From: Dermatemys mawii
Lineage: Eukaryota > Chordata > Testudines > Dermatemydidae
Assembly: GCA_007922305.1 (NCBI GenBank)
Contig: ML677326.1
Coordinates: 52,340,453 to 52,404,452 of the forward strand
Direction of reading: 5' to 3'
Length of the DNA stretch: 64,000 bases
The position numbers and the translations under genes were made by a program. Position 1 is the first letter of the stretch; every line of letters begins with the position of its first letter. Under the pieces are notes generated by a model that saw only the letters and a list, made by a program, of their open reading frames with translations, was not told the origin of the DNA and made no database searches. Positions 22,203-33,310 of this stretch are shown one piece after another.

Positions 22203-23425
22203 AAGAACATAAGCACATAAGAAAGACTGAACTGGGTCAGACTAAAGGTCCATCTGGCCCAGGATGCTGTCTACCGACAGTGGCCAATGCCAGGTGCCCT
22301 GGAGTGAGTGAGCCTAAAATGTAAAGTTCAAGTGATCTCTCTCCTGCCAGCCATCACCCCCCTCTGACAAACAGAGGCTAGGGACACCATTCCTTACCCA
22401 GCCTGGCTAATAGCCATTAATGGACTTAACCTCCATGAATTTATCCAGTTCTCTTTTAAACCCTGTTATAGTCCTAGCCTTCACAGCCTCCTCAGGCAAG
22501 GAGTTCCACAGGTTGACTGTGTGCTGTGTGAAGAAAAACTTCCTTTTATTTGTTTTAAACCTGCTGCCCACTAATTTCAATGGGTGGCCCCTAGTTCTTC
22601 TATTTTGGGAACAAGTAAATAACTTTTCCTTATTCACTTTCTCCATGCCACTCATAATTTTATATACCGCTATCATATCCCCCCTTAGTCTCCTCTTTTC
22701 CAAGCTAAAAAGTCCTAGCCTCTTTAATCTCTCCTCATATGGGACATGTTCCAATCCCCTAATCATTTTAGTTGCCCTTCTCTGAACCTTTTCTAATGCC
22801 AGTATATCCTTTTTGAGATGAGGAGACCACATTTGTACACAGTATTCAAGATGTGGGCGCACCATGGATTTGTATAAGGGCAATAAGATATTCTCCGTCT
22901 TATTTTCTATCCCTTTGTTAATGATTCTTAACATCCTGTTTGCTTTTTTGACTGCTGCTGCACACTGCGTGGACATCTTCAGAGAACTATCCACAATGAC
23001 TCCAAGATCTTTTTTCTGATTAGTTCTAGCTAAATTAGCCCCCATCATATTGTACGTATAGTTGGGGTTATTTTTTCCAAAGTGCATTACTTTACATTTA
23101 TCCACATTAAATTTCATTTGTCATTTTCTATCCCAATCACTTAGTTTTGTGAGATCTTTTTGAAGTTCTTCACAGTCTGCTTGGGTCTTAACTATTTTGA
23201 GCAGTTTAGTATCATCTGCAAACTTTGCCACCTCACTGTTTACCCCTTCCTCCAGATCACTGAATAGAATTGGTCCTAGGACTGACCCTTGGGGAACACC
23301 ACTAGTTACCCCTCTCCATTCTGAAAATTTACCATTTATTCCTACCCTTTGTTCCCTGTCTTTTAACCAGTTATCGATCCATGAAAGGGTCTTCCCTCTT
23401 ATCCCATGGCAACTTAATTTACGTA
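22203..23425 (-). mobile_element. CR1 LINE, 5'-truncated 3' portion
   Basis: Minus-strand CR1 copy of about 1.2 kb. It carries the end of the ORF2 reverse transcriptase followed by the 3' UTR, whose plus-strand complement reads GGTCAGACTAAAGGTCCATC, CTGGCCCAGGATGCTGTCTACC and so on. The left edge (22203) is the natural 3' end; the right edge near 23425 is the truncation point. It shares its plan with the copies at 37665-38095 and 51118-52025. Confidence 0.9.
22407..23425 (-). pseudogene. CR1 ORF2 C-terminal remnant (reverse transcriptase)
   Basis: The catalytic FADDTKLL segment is encoded near 23230-23205 on the minus strand, preceded by a VPQGSVLGP motif. The frame continues through KFNVDKCKVMHFGK, LGVIVDSSLKMS and RPHLEYCVQMWSPH to the CR1-type C terminus with LWNSLPEEAV. 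One in-frame TGA (23120-23118) replaces the Trp codon expected before QMKFNV; otherwise 236 codons are open, so this is a relatively young copy. Endonuclease and the N-terminal half are lost. Confidence 0.85.
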
Positions 23426-23871
23426 ATTTTTATTTAAGGAAAACATCTACTGAGATAGAAAATTGAATTAGCAAAACCCCAACAGTCTGACAGGGCTATG
23501 GCTGCCCCCCACTGTCTCAGCTATTAAGCTATTTTGCTTAATGCGGCCCAGAATTTCATCCACAAAACATTTCCAACCCACTTAAACCTCACTCATGAAT
23601 CCAAGTAGATTAGGGCATTTGGATGCCAATAAGTGGCTCTCCTAAGCCTGTGCACTCTCATCCATGAAAGTTCGCATCATATGGCCCTGCTCTTATATGC
23701 AGTTGTACTGGTTCTAGTTCCATTTAGTCAGCTCTTTCAGATTAGCTACTGCCAGGCCTTGGTTCAGGGAAATCAGCTCAACCAGCTCTGCTACTATCAT
23801 GTTATATTCTTCAAAATAATGTTATGGTTAGCAGTGACACCTAGCAGATGAGTTATAGTTGGGTAGGGTTC
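23426..23871. other. No gene recognised
   Basis: Spacer between the CR1 copy and the hAT MITE; nothing recognised. Confidence 0.5.
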
Positions 23872-23879
23872 ATCTAGGA

Positions 23880-24850
23880 CAGGGGTGGGCAAACTTTTTG
23901 GCCTGAGGGCCGCATTGGGTTTCCTAAATTGTATGGAGGGCTGGTTAGGGGAGGCTGTGCCTCCGCCCCCCACATCCGACTCCCCCTGCTTCTCGCACCC
24001 GATGGCCCCTCTGGGACTCCTGCCCCATCCAAACCCCATCTCCTTTCTGATGGCCTCCCTGCCTCATCCACCCTCCCTGCTCTCTGTCCCCTGACCGCCC
24101 CTGGATCCCCTGCCCCTGACTGCCCCCTGCTGCCCCATCCAACCCCTCCTCTCATTCCTGACTGCCCCCGCTCAGGGATCCCTGCCCCCATCAGCACAGA
24201 GCACTGGGTCAGGCCGTGGCTCTGCAGCTGCGCTGTCCAAGGAGCTCTCAGCCCTTCTCCTTCCTGACAGCCCTCTCCTCTTGCAACTCCTCTCCTTCCT
24301 GATGCCACCCCCTCGGAGACTCCTGCCCCATCCAACCACCCCTTCTCTCTGTCCCCTGACCATCCTCGGAACCCCCACCCTGACTGCTCCCTGCTGCCCC
24401 GTCCAATCCCTCCTCTCATTCCTGACTGCCCGTGGGGATCCCTGCCCCCATTGACCCCCCTGTTCCCTGCCCTCTGACCGCCCCACCCCCTATCCACACC
24501 CACACCCCCTGACTACTCCCCAAACTCCCTTGCCCGCTATCCAACCTCCCCCCTCCTCTCTGCCTCCTATCCCCTTACTGTGCTGCCTGGAGCACAGGTG
24601 GCTGGCAGCACAGCTGCACCAGGATAGGCAGCCACGCACCATGCAGCACAGAGCACTGGGTCAGGCCACGGCTCTGTAGCTACACTGCCCAGGAGCTCTC
24701 AGCCCTGCCGCCAGGAGCGTTGCACCGGCAGCACAGCCCACTGAGGCTGTGGGGAAGATGGAACAACAAGGGAGGGGCTGGGGGTAGCCTCCCCAGCTGG
24801 GAGCTCAGGGGCCAAGCAGGAGGGTCGGAATGTAGTTTGCCCACCCCTGA
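23880..24850. mobile_element. hAT-type nonautonomous element, 971 bp, 8-bp TSD
   Basis: The terminal inverted repeat CAGGGGTGGGCAAACT (16 bp) opens the element and its exact complement closes it. ATCTAGGA flanks both sides (23872-23879 and 24851-24858): a perfect 8-bp target duplication, diagnostic of hAT transposition. The interior is GC-rich and low complexity, with an internal direct repeat (24192-24254 similar to 24644-24704). It encodes no transposase; long ORFs here are compositional. A second copy begins at 63792. Confidence 0.9.
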
Positions 24851-24858
24851 TCTAGGAC

Positions 24859-25964
24859 ACTTGATAGCTGGGTTTAAAAGTGCAAGGTACTATAGTCCAA
24901 GCTAAAAGACCCACCTATGTTAACTCAAAGGCGGTAATAGACTCCTACAGCACAATCTACCCTCTAGAAGGGCATAGAGAGAGCTACATGAATGTCTGCA
25001 TACCCTTGAACGACTCGTCACGAGCAACAGTACAAATATTTCCCATCAAAACTTGGAAACTTATCCTAAATGCAGGACCTGCTCCAGGCACCAGCCCACC
25101 AAGCATATCATTGGGGTGACAATCTCAGGGCGGTGCTCAGGTTGCATTTTTCTTTTTTTTTCCTCTGGCGGGGCGGTGCTCGGGGTTTGTTTTCTGTTTG
25201 TGGCTTGAGGCAGCAAAAAAGTTAGAACCAGCCCTGCCTAAACCACATTCAGAACAACCAAAGAGAGTAGCTACCAATGCGCCTATGGACCTCAGTGTTC
25301 TTGACAGAAAGATTAGGGTGCACAGAGTGGATCTTTGAATGCCTGCTATTTAAAGATCTTTACTTTGCTACTCTAGTTCTGCTCTGATTCTTCCAAGCCT
25401 TCCTATGCATTTTGCCAATAAGATCTCATTCCCTTCCCTAGGTAATAACACTATTCCAAACACTATTACCTTAACACCAATGATCTTGCACCATTAATCT
25501 AAATCCTCCTTAGTACCAGGCTTACTGCCAAATACAGTAATCTGTGGAGACTCCACTCCACATATTAACAGTGGGGAAAGGGCAGTATGGGGATTCTATT
25601 TGAAAATGGACGGCAGGGCAGGGTATGTACTGCTGTGCAGAAACCCAGGAGGCTAAGATCTGAGTTCAGAGCTGGGACACAAACCCAGGAAGCAGTTTTG
25701 GTGCATGGCCACTCTGAGCTTGCATTGCATGCGAGAATCAGCCAGGGCCCAGAAAAGGATGGCAGCACCTTGAGCTGTCACTAAGAGATGGATGTTGGAT
25801 GTGTGATTGGACTGTGTTTCCTGATAATAGTGTTAGCATAATTTCTGAGTAAATCCCTGTCTCCCCAATGGCAGGGGTCAGACTTTAAAATGAAACAACC
25901 AGGAACAACATTCATCCCAATCTGCATGTAGAGATGTTTAGCATCCCTCAGTTCCCATTGGCCA
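24859..25964. other. Mostly unrecognised; contains a small repeat fragment
   Basis: At about 25113-25240, AGGGCGGTGCTC, GGCTTGAGGCAGCAAAAAAG and AACCAGCCCTGCCT appear to be the complement of a family also present inside the Tigger-type MITE (GGGCCGGCTCTGGCTTTG at 26990). No exon was seen. Confidence 0.4.
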
Positions 25965-26105
25965 CAATTTTCCAATGTAGGTGCCTAAAGTTAAGCTTCT
26001 AAATCCCTAAATAAGAGGTCTGATTGTCAGTAATGCTGTGCACCCATAGCTCCCATTGAGGCATGGTTACATCAAGCTATTTAATTAGGCGTCTGAATTC
26101 GAGTC
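25965..26105. repeat. Ancient amniote hairpin-repeat remnant
   Basis: AGGTGCCTAAAGTTAAGC, CTAAATAAGAGGTCTGATT and CATAGCTCCCATTGAGG occur in the order of a short palindromic repeat that I recall from turtle, crocodile and bird genomes. Confidence 0.4.
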
Positions 26106-26129
26106 TAACTAATCTCACCATGCTCCTGT

Positions 26130-26290
26130 CGAAATGGGTATTAGTTCCATCTTACATACAGGAAAACAGACTACTGCGTTACTAAGTGGCCTACCCTAGG
26201 TTACAAAACAAGTCTGTCATAGAATCAGAACGACAATCCAGGTCTAGGTCTTCTTAGTTTCTGATTTGTGCCTGAGCAATAAGACCACCG
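26130..26290 (-). mobile_element. MIR-like CORE-SINE remnant
   Basis: On the plus strand the order is a poorly conserved CATCTTACATACAGGAAAAC, then AAGTGGCCTACCCTAGGTTAC, AAGTCTGTCATAGAATCAG, CAATCCAGGTCTAGGTCTTC and GCAATAAGACCACC. This is the complement of a MIR, with the tRNA-like head at the right and the core at the left. Divergence is high, as expected for this old family. Confidence 0.7.
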
Positions 26291-26906
26291 TTCCTTTCAG
26301 TTTATACTAATCTAATTCTTCCTCCCAGCTCCTCATTTTCAGTTAGTGCATCATGCCCTGGATGCCAGCCTCAGCCCCCCCCCTTATTCACATAAGTATG
26401 CTAAAAGTTCATTTTCATCTCTTTGTAGGGTTCACAGAATTGTCAATGATGGAAGTCTGTATGAATAGTTTAATTGCTTGGTTTTGCTGCCTCCTGGTGG
26501 AAGCATGAAATATAGCCATGTATAACTTCATTATTACTTATAGCAGGTTGCTTTAACCAATAAAGCTGCTTCTTGTTGTAAGCTCCATCTTGTTTAGACT
26601 AAACTGTATGCTTTTGTAATATTGTGCTAAATTGAAAAGCTATGGCAGAATGCTAAAATCAACCCATAAGGATTTAGTACTGGCAGACTACAAGGAAGAA
26701 AAATAAAATTTCCAGACTTAAAAAATACACTAAATGTAAGAGGATTCTAAGAGAAGGAAATAAGCATACTACTTTATGAACACAGATGGAAACAAGACCC
26801 ATTGCTATTTTTGATTTGTCATAGTTGAACAAAATGCAGAAGTACATTATTACAAAAGTACAAGTATAATTTTCCTGAATTATTTGGATATACATATGAA
26901 GGATTA

Positions 26907-27209
26907 CAGTAGACTCTCGATTATCCAGGATCAGGTTGACCAGGTTGCAGATTAACCAGGATGTCAAAAAAAATACGGATAACTCTCAGGGCCGGCTCTG
27001 GCTTTGTTGCCACCTCAAAGAAAAAAAACAGGGCGCAGAGCGGCCAAGGAACCAAACCCCCTTATCCCCAGGTGCAGTGCAGCCAGAAAACTAACCCAAA
27101 CCCCCCAAGCTCTGCCCCCCCTATATTTCCTATGGATGGTGATTAACAAGGATTTTATTAACCGGGATTAAATTTTTCCCTATCATCTCGGATAATCGAG
27201 AGTCTACTG
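26907..27209. mobile_element. pogo/Tigger-type MITE, 303 bp, TA target site
   Basis: The perfect 20-bp inverted repeat CAGTAGACTCTCGATTATCC (26907-26926) has its complement at 27190-27209. TA lies immediately outside each end (26905-26906 and 27210-27211), as expected for Tc1/mariner-pogo elements. The middle (about 26985-27135) seems to hold another repeat fragment starting GGGCCGGCTCTGGCTTTG, with an A-rich run. No transposase is present. Confidence 0.88.
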
Positions 27210-27277
27210 TACCACTAGCTAAATTAAATGTAGGGTTTATCCTGGAAAGTTTTCTTAAGAAATGATCACAACTACTA

Positions 27278-27493
27278 GTCTAGACACCATAAATTGACCA
27301 CGGAGCACTCTCCTGTTGACTCTGGTACTCCACCGGAGGAGAGGCACAGGAGGAGCATCAGCCGTTGACTTACCACAATGAAGACACCACAGTATGTAGA
27401 TGTAAGAATGTCAACGTAGATCTAAGAATGTTATTCACATAGCTGAAATTGCATAACTTAGATCGACTCTCCCACACACACTGTAGACCAGGT
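27278..27493. mobile_element. MITE fragment (GTCTACACT family)
   Basis: TCTAGACACCATAAATTGACC, CTCTCCTGTTGACTCTGG, ATTCACATAGCTGAAATTG, CTTAGATCGACTC and CTGTAGACCAGGTCT follow the same order as the fuller copy at 42569-42865. The left third is missing. Confidence 0.7.
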
Positions 27494-27508
27494 CTAAGAT
27501 AAAGTGTA

Positions 27509-28589
27509 GCAGTAGTTTGATGTGTTCACACACTATTACAATGATATTTGTACAAAATATGCCTTGTGAGGTATCATTTGAAAACTAACACCACACTGGA
27601 TGATATCATTTTCACAAATGTATGTAACAATGCTGCATGTGGATTAAAGCATAATATCAGAGTGTATCCATGAAGTCTGTGACTAAAAGGTGTTTAAACC
27701 AGGCATAACAGCGGGTGTTGATAAACAGATACTCATGACAAAGGAAAGAGGGGAACACCTCAAACCATGGTTAGCTAAATTAATTGGGCTATTCATTTGT
27801 TTTCAGAGATTTCAGGAAGAGAACATGTACATTATAAAACTGCAGCAGGAAGCATCGCACTGAAACACACCAGAGGACACCTTAATGAAGATGGAATCAC
27901 TCTCCTTCCCCCAAGAGGAGAAAGAACTCCAAGGGATAAGTTTGACCCTTGAAGCTAAGGAAAATTTTCAGAAAAGGACATACAGAAAGACTTAAGATTA
28001 ACCTTCACCTGAGGAGACAAGGAAAACCAGCACCTTGGACTCTGTGGGAATCCTGGCTAAGAGTTAGCCAACTATTGCTGAAAAACAAAGAGTGATAAAA
28101 CTACTTTGAACAAAGACTAAGTTGTTAAGTTAGGTCTTAGCCATTAGAAAGCATATTTTTACTTTTGTTTGTTTGTAACAATTTCCATCTTTATTCCTTC
28201 GAGTTAGTATCACTTAGCCTATTTCCTTTAGTTAATAAACCTGTTTTACTTTTACTATAAACCAACTCAGTGCTATGTTTGAAGGGTGGGTGTGTTTATC
28301 CCAGTTAAGTTTATAAACTGTGATGTACTAACTGTATGAGAGAGCAGCAGATATAACATCTGTGAATGTATAATGATAGCTGCTCTGCATTATAGAGAAA
28401 CATATGAGGAGCTCCTGAGCCGGAATTCACTGATTATTACCTGCCAGGCAAGTTTTGAGCTGGGAGAGCCTTAACTAATTAGACTGTGATAAAGACAGAC
28501 TCATGTTGCAGGGAGCTGACACAGTCTAATCTCCAGCAAAGGTCACTGTTAAGGCAGAATGGGTGTTTCCATAGTGATGATATCCTGTG
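27509..28589. mobile_element. 1.1-kb insert between 15-bp direct repeats, LTR-like
   Basis: CTAAGATAAAGTGTA occurs at 27494-27508 and again at 28590-28604. The enclosed 1081 bp includes TTAATAAACCTGTTTTAC (an AATAAA signal, about 28233) and no ORF of note. Either the 15-mers are a target duplication of one retroposed insert, or, since weaker similarity extends about 55 bases further after each copy, they are the 5' starts of two related LTRs in tandem. Confidence 0.5.
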
Positions 28590-28604
28590 CTAAGATAAAG
28601 TGTA

Positions 28605-29611
28605 AGAGTAAATTGATACCCTGCTCACTTTATTGTGAGATTATTACTGTACCTGCAGAGGGATTGGCTCACTAATACAGAAGTTTTATTAATCATAAGC
28701 ATCAGCAGGTATTTTACACCTCTAACTTCTATTTTCCTTTTATATCTGCTTTCTTTTACTCATTCTCTCACCTTATCATAAAGCAAAGGCAATGCACTTA
28801 AAAAATAACTGCCTATAGTACTTTTTATTTTCCTATAATTTTCTACTATAGAAGATTTATTCAGCTCTAGATTCTTTTGACATATGCAATAAAGCCTCCA
28901 CTAGTAAATACAATTAATACTGTACAGTACCCTATTAAAGCGTACTAACATAGTAAGGTTCATTAGTATCTAATTACACTCAACTGCTCTTAATTTCAGC
29001 ATATCCCTTTGAAAAACAACATGTTATAGGCTAGCAACAAAAATCATATCAATCAAAGCAATGTTTATGAAAAAATAATGTATTTGTGGTGGTAGCTTGG
29101 AAAAACATTGATAATAAAAAGATATATATTCAATAAGCATATTGGTCCATTCAACAGTAGACTAATACAGACTATTCAGGCTCATTAGTTCAACATGTAC
29201 TGCAGTCTGTTTATATAAGAGAACTGCAGCAGTATAGCTCTTTTTATGATGTCTCGGTGTATATGTTTTGCCCGCAGAAGACAGTTCTCAAATGCTATTT
29301 ATTCTTATGTAACTATGACATTGCAAATATGATATACAAGTTAATCTTTTAATGTAAGCAGGATTCTTACAATAAAACTGCTAACACCACTTGGCAACTA
29401 GATCAACAAGCTTCTATTCTGACTGTATTATTGTTCTATGTTGAAAATTCCAGCCATATTTTTAAAGCGGTTTGTGCACCCAAAGAGGCAAGTAGTCAAG
29501 ATTTTGTGATTAATGATTTTGCATGACCAAGAAGAGACCCTTAAAGGGCTTGACTTTTCAGGGAGGAGGGGGCTTAATATAGGAGAGCAGGCATGTTAGA
29601 ACTAATGTATG
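28605..29611. other. No gene recognised
   Basis: AT-rich sequence; the first 60 bases may continue the LTR-like similarity described for 27509-28589. Nothing else recognised. Confidence 0.5.
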
Positions 29612-29785
29612 CAGTGTAGCCACGTCGGTCCCAGGATGTTAGAAAAACAAGGTGGGTGAGGGAACATCTTTTATTGGACCAACTGCTGTTGGTGAGAGAC
29701 AAGATATGTGGCTCAAAAGCTTGTCTCTTTCAACAACAGAACTTGATATTACCTCACCTACCTTGTCTCTCTACTCCAGAATTGA
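29612..29785. mobile_element. Inverted pair of Penelope-like tails
   Basis: The left half (AAGGTGGGTGAGGGAAC, CTTTTATTGGACCAACTGC, TTGGTGAGAGACAAG) is roughly the inverse of the right half (GCTTGTCTCTTTCAACAAC, TTACCTCACCTACCTTG). The tail is the one at 13555-13620 and 52870-52985. Head-to-head tails fit the odd inverted terminal structures of Penelope-like elements. Confidence 0.6.
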
Positions 29786-32700
29786 GGCATACAGCATTAC
29801 TAGTCACTTTGGGAATGTTGGCCTAATAAGGTGCATGTGATGTAAATGGCATAGGTGCCCTTAGTGTTTGTGTATTATATGCCTGGTCAAGTGGTTAAGC
29901 ACCTGGGATTTTCAGAATAGGCAGGTGTGTTGGATGCAGGAGGAGAAGGGAAAGGGCACTTTGCAAGAGTTAGGCACTGAAATTAGATCAATCTACTTAC
30001 TCCATGTCTATATGGGCAGGTGCTGGTGCATGTTCCTGCCTAGGCTTATGGGGAACATTAGAAAGTATCTGTTGATGGAGGAAAAGGGTTAGTGCAAGAA
30101 ACACAAAGACAGAAGTCTAGGTCAGTGGGGCCAGTGAATCAGGGGTTGTGGTGCCAGCCCCAGAAGTGGTCACTGAACTATTCATGCATGAATGGTTTTC
30201 CAGGTAGACCACATGCATCTGGAGACTAGGTGAAGAGCCAGCTGATTTGCAGACTCCTTCAGGTAAACTTGTCAGGGTATCCACTGCAGTATACAAAAGC
30301 CAATCACACCACACTGATGTTCTGTACACCTCCAGGCCCAGTTTACCAATTCTGTGAGTACCATCTGCTCTTTATCCTTTGCTGTCTAGGTGGCTAAGTT
30401 AGCATAAGACACCAGCATCTCATTCATTAGAGGCAAAACTACTTGAGCAGATAGTGCTGTACCCACCCTGGCACAGTCTACAGGACTAGAGGCTGAACAC
30501 GATCCCAGTGTTGTAGCAGAGAGAACTGTTACTTTTCCTTGGGGATGGAGGTGACTGCTGCAGAATGCTGTGATGAGGTGTTGACAGTGTGTTCCCCCTA
30601 CACTTACCTCCTCAGGTCCACAGGGAGCTGGGACTACTTTTCTTTCAGGGGCTGAAGGGTTGGTGAGGACAGAGTACACACACAAAGAGCTACCAAGAAA
30701 CTGGGTTCCATGTGGCATAGAACTGCACAGCACCCACACAAGTTTCCCAGATCCTGCTCTTCCCTTACCCCATGCAGACTTGGAACCACAGCAGTTCTGC
30801 TGCAGGAGAGCCCTTCACACCAGAGGAAGGAGGATTAGGATTTACCATCTAAATAGGCTCCAGACAATAAACAGTTCAGCCATGTCAATAGGCATATCTG
30901 GGATAATCCACTATTGCATTCTGTGTACAGTATGTGCAAAATGCATCAGCATATTCAAGATCTTTAAAATGTGGATTTCTTAAAATGTAAAAAATTCCAC
31001 ATCTTGTCAGAGAAGAGATATGGGAGACATTTGCTCTGGTAGCTACTTGTGCCAGCCAGAACTTTCACAGAAAAATTAACTCCTGTTCAGGTTGGATAGA
31101 ATGTTTCCAGACTTAACATTTTCACAAACTACTGAAAATGCCACTTACCTCTCAAAAGCCCCAAACCCTAGAGTGGCAGAGGCACCCCGTACAGCATGGT
31201 GATTCACTGCAGCAGTTCTTCTCCCTTCTTTCAGGTGGACCCCAGCTGCCTTAATGTCCACCAATATGTGCCTGGTAGTAAACCAAACTAGTAATCTATG
31301 TCAGGTCTATCTTCCCACAGTTAGACTCTACCTCTGTTTTCAGTCTTGCCAACATAGCTGGGCAGGGTTGATTGAGCCTACAGCAGCTTTACTCTTCTTA
31401 GCCAGTGTGGGTTCATATAGCCATCATACTGAAATTAATAAGGAATTTCAGAAGGAGATTAAACAATTTGTATAAAAATTTGAAAAGTATTAATTGAGAG
31501 AACCATAATATATAGGAAGATGGAATGTTGAGGTAATGGACTAGGCCAAGCTTGATGAAACAGAATTAATGGGGCAGAAATACTAAGCAATCTAGATGGG
31601 AGAAAATAAACACGAAGTAGTTGTCTGTAACGACAGAGGGCCAAATCCTGCTCACCTCACTCAAATACAACTCCTATGAATTAAATGGAAATTGTCCATA
31701 AAAGAAGTAAGCAGGATTTGATCCACGTTGATCTGATCTTCCTCTCATTGAATTCAGCAGGGTTTCATTAGATGCAGGATTAGAGCCTTTCATGAGTAAT
31801 TGAAATGAGCTTCTGGAAGAAGTTCAAGTGAGGAAGAACAAAAGCAGGGTCTGAAATTCAGCATTATAAAGGGAACAGAATATTAGACAAGTAATAAAAT
31901 GTTAAGATATAAAATACATGTAAGAGGGTTGTGAAAAAGAAAAATCCCCTCAAGGCAATGATAGATTTCAAGTAGCTACCCATGCAGTGAAGTGAGAAAC
32001 ATTAAGTGGAAAGAATAAATCAGGCAGTAATATACCTTACACAGAATGTGAAAGGAAAATTGGAAAAGGAGCAATGCTTGGTTTAATTTTGAGTAACACA
32101 GAAGACATGCTTGGAGAGTACACTGGAGGTGGAGGAGTTGTTAAGCAACAGAAACCATAAACAAGTAATGTTTGTAATTAGGACTAAAATTACATTAAAT
32201 AGGTGGAAATAAAGGGACTAAACTGAGCAAAGCAAATTTTGTTAGAATAGAGAAAATGCTGGGTGGAACTGGATGGGATAAAGCAATGAAGTGAAAGGAT
32301 ACAGAAGGGAAATGAGAAGTACTCAGGATAATTAATATATGCCCAGGAGTTATGTGGCTCATCTAGCAATGAATAAACTACAAACAAAAATAGATTAGCT
32401 GATGAACAAGGAAGCACAAAAATAATCAAGAGTAAGGAAATGGCATTAGGGAGATCTGGAAAGATTATAGTTAAACTGAGAGGGCACACACAGGGGGAGT
32501 CAGAGGATGAGAATAAAAGGAAGATCACACAAGAGGTTAAGACAATGCTTTTTAAATTTAATAGGCTGACAATGTTTGCCTATTATGCCCCACCTGTTTC
32601 CTGTTTTACTGACTCTGCAGCAGGTGAATTATTACCCCACACAGGTAGAAAGAGAAGGATGTTCCTAGGGTGTGAGCTGAGTAGTTCTGAGGTAGGAACT

Positions 32701-33139
32701 GTTAAAATGTAAAAAAAAGAAAAAATATTTTCCTACTTTTTCATTTATTTACTTTATGCACTGGACAGCACTTCAATTATACATTTCACTGATTTGTTAA
32801 CTGTAAATGCTCTTCCCCAGGCTCTGCAAAAAGGGTATTTATCAACAATAGCAGCAGCAAAGAGGAAACTGAAGAGAGAGCAGGTAAAATGCATAATGTC
32901 AAGAAGTTTAAATGATATATGTTGAGACAGTTAGGTACAGAGTAAATACAAGTTATCCTCCAAGCTGAGCACCATGAAATTACTGAGTGACATATCATGA
33001 CATCACTTTGGTGCAAGATGGTCGGATCCCATTAAGTAACCAGCCATAAAGCTGAAAAGTTGTCACGTGTAAAAAGCTGGAAGTGAGAAAGCTCACCCTA
33101 CTGAAAAAAATGTCAATAAACCCAAGAAAGGCCTGAACT
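29786..33139. other. No gene recognised
   Basis: No convincing exon. Around 31628-31760, AGGGCCAAATCCTGCTCACC and AGCAGGATTTGATCCACG form a loose palindrome typical of old reptile hairpin repeats. ORFs of up to 117 codons near 30.4-31.0 kb resemble nothing I know. Confidence 0.45.
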
Positions 33140-33310
33140 GGCTTGTTTAGGGAATGGGGAGAAAAGTCTGCCCTGAAAGGTTGGAGGGTCCCCAGACCTG
33201 GGCTCCAGACCAAGCCTGAATGTCTACACTGCAATTTAACAACCTGTTACTCTGAGCCCCAGTCAGCTGGCATAGGCCAGCCACAGGTGTCTAATTGCAG
33301 TGTAGACACA
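33140..33310. mobile_element. MITE with perfect TGTCTACACTGCAATT core repeat
   Basis: TGTCTACACTGCAATT (33221-33236) is exactly inverted at 33293-33308, enclosing a decayed GTCAGCTGG / GGCCAGCC body. The sequence to its left (GGAGGGTCCCCAGACC, GGGCTCCAGACC) belongs to the longer form of the same family, seen again at 53995-54160. Confidence 0.75.

Noticed and set aside
23874..24503. 209-codon Gly/Arg-rich ORF on the minus strand
   Set aside because: It lies within the GC-rich low-complexity interior of the hAT MITE; its Gly/Gln/Arg repeats come from base composition and internal duplication.
30386..30739. 117-codon minus-strand ORF as a transposon or host exon
   Set aside because: No motif, no splice-site pattern and no resemblance to known families; length is within chance for this composition.
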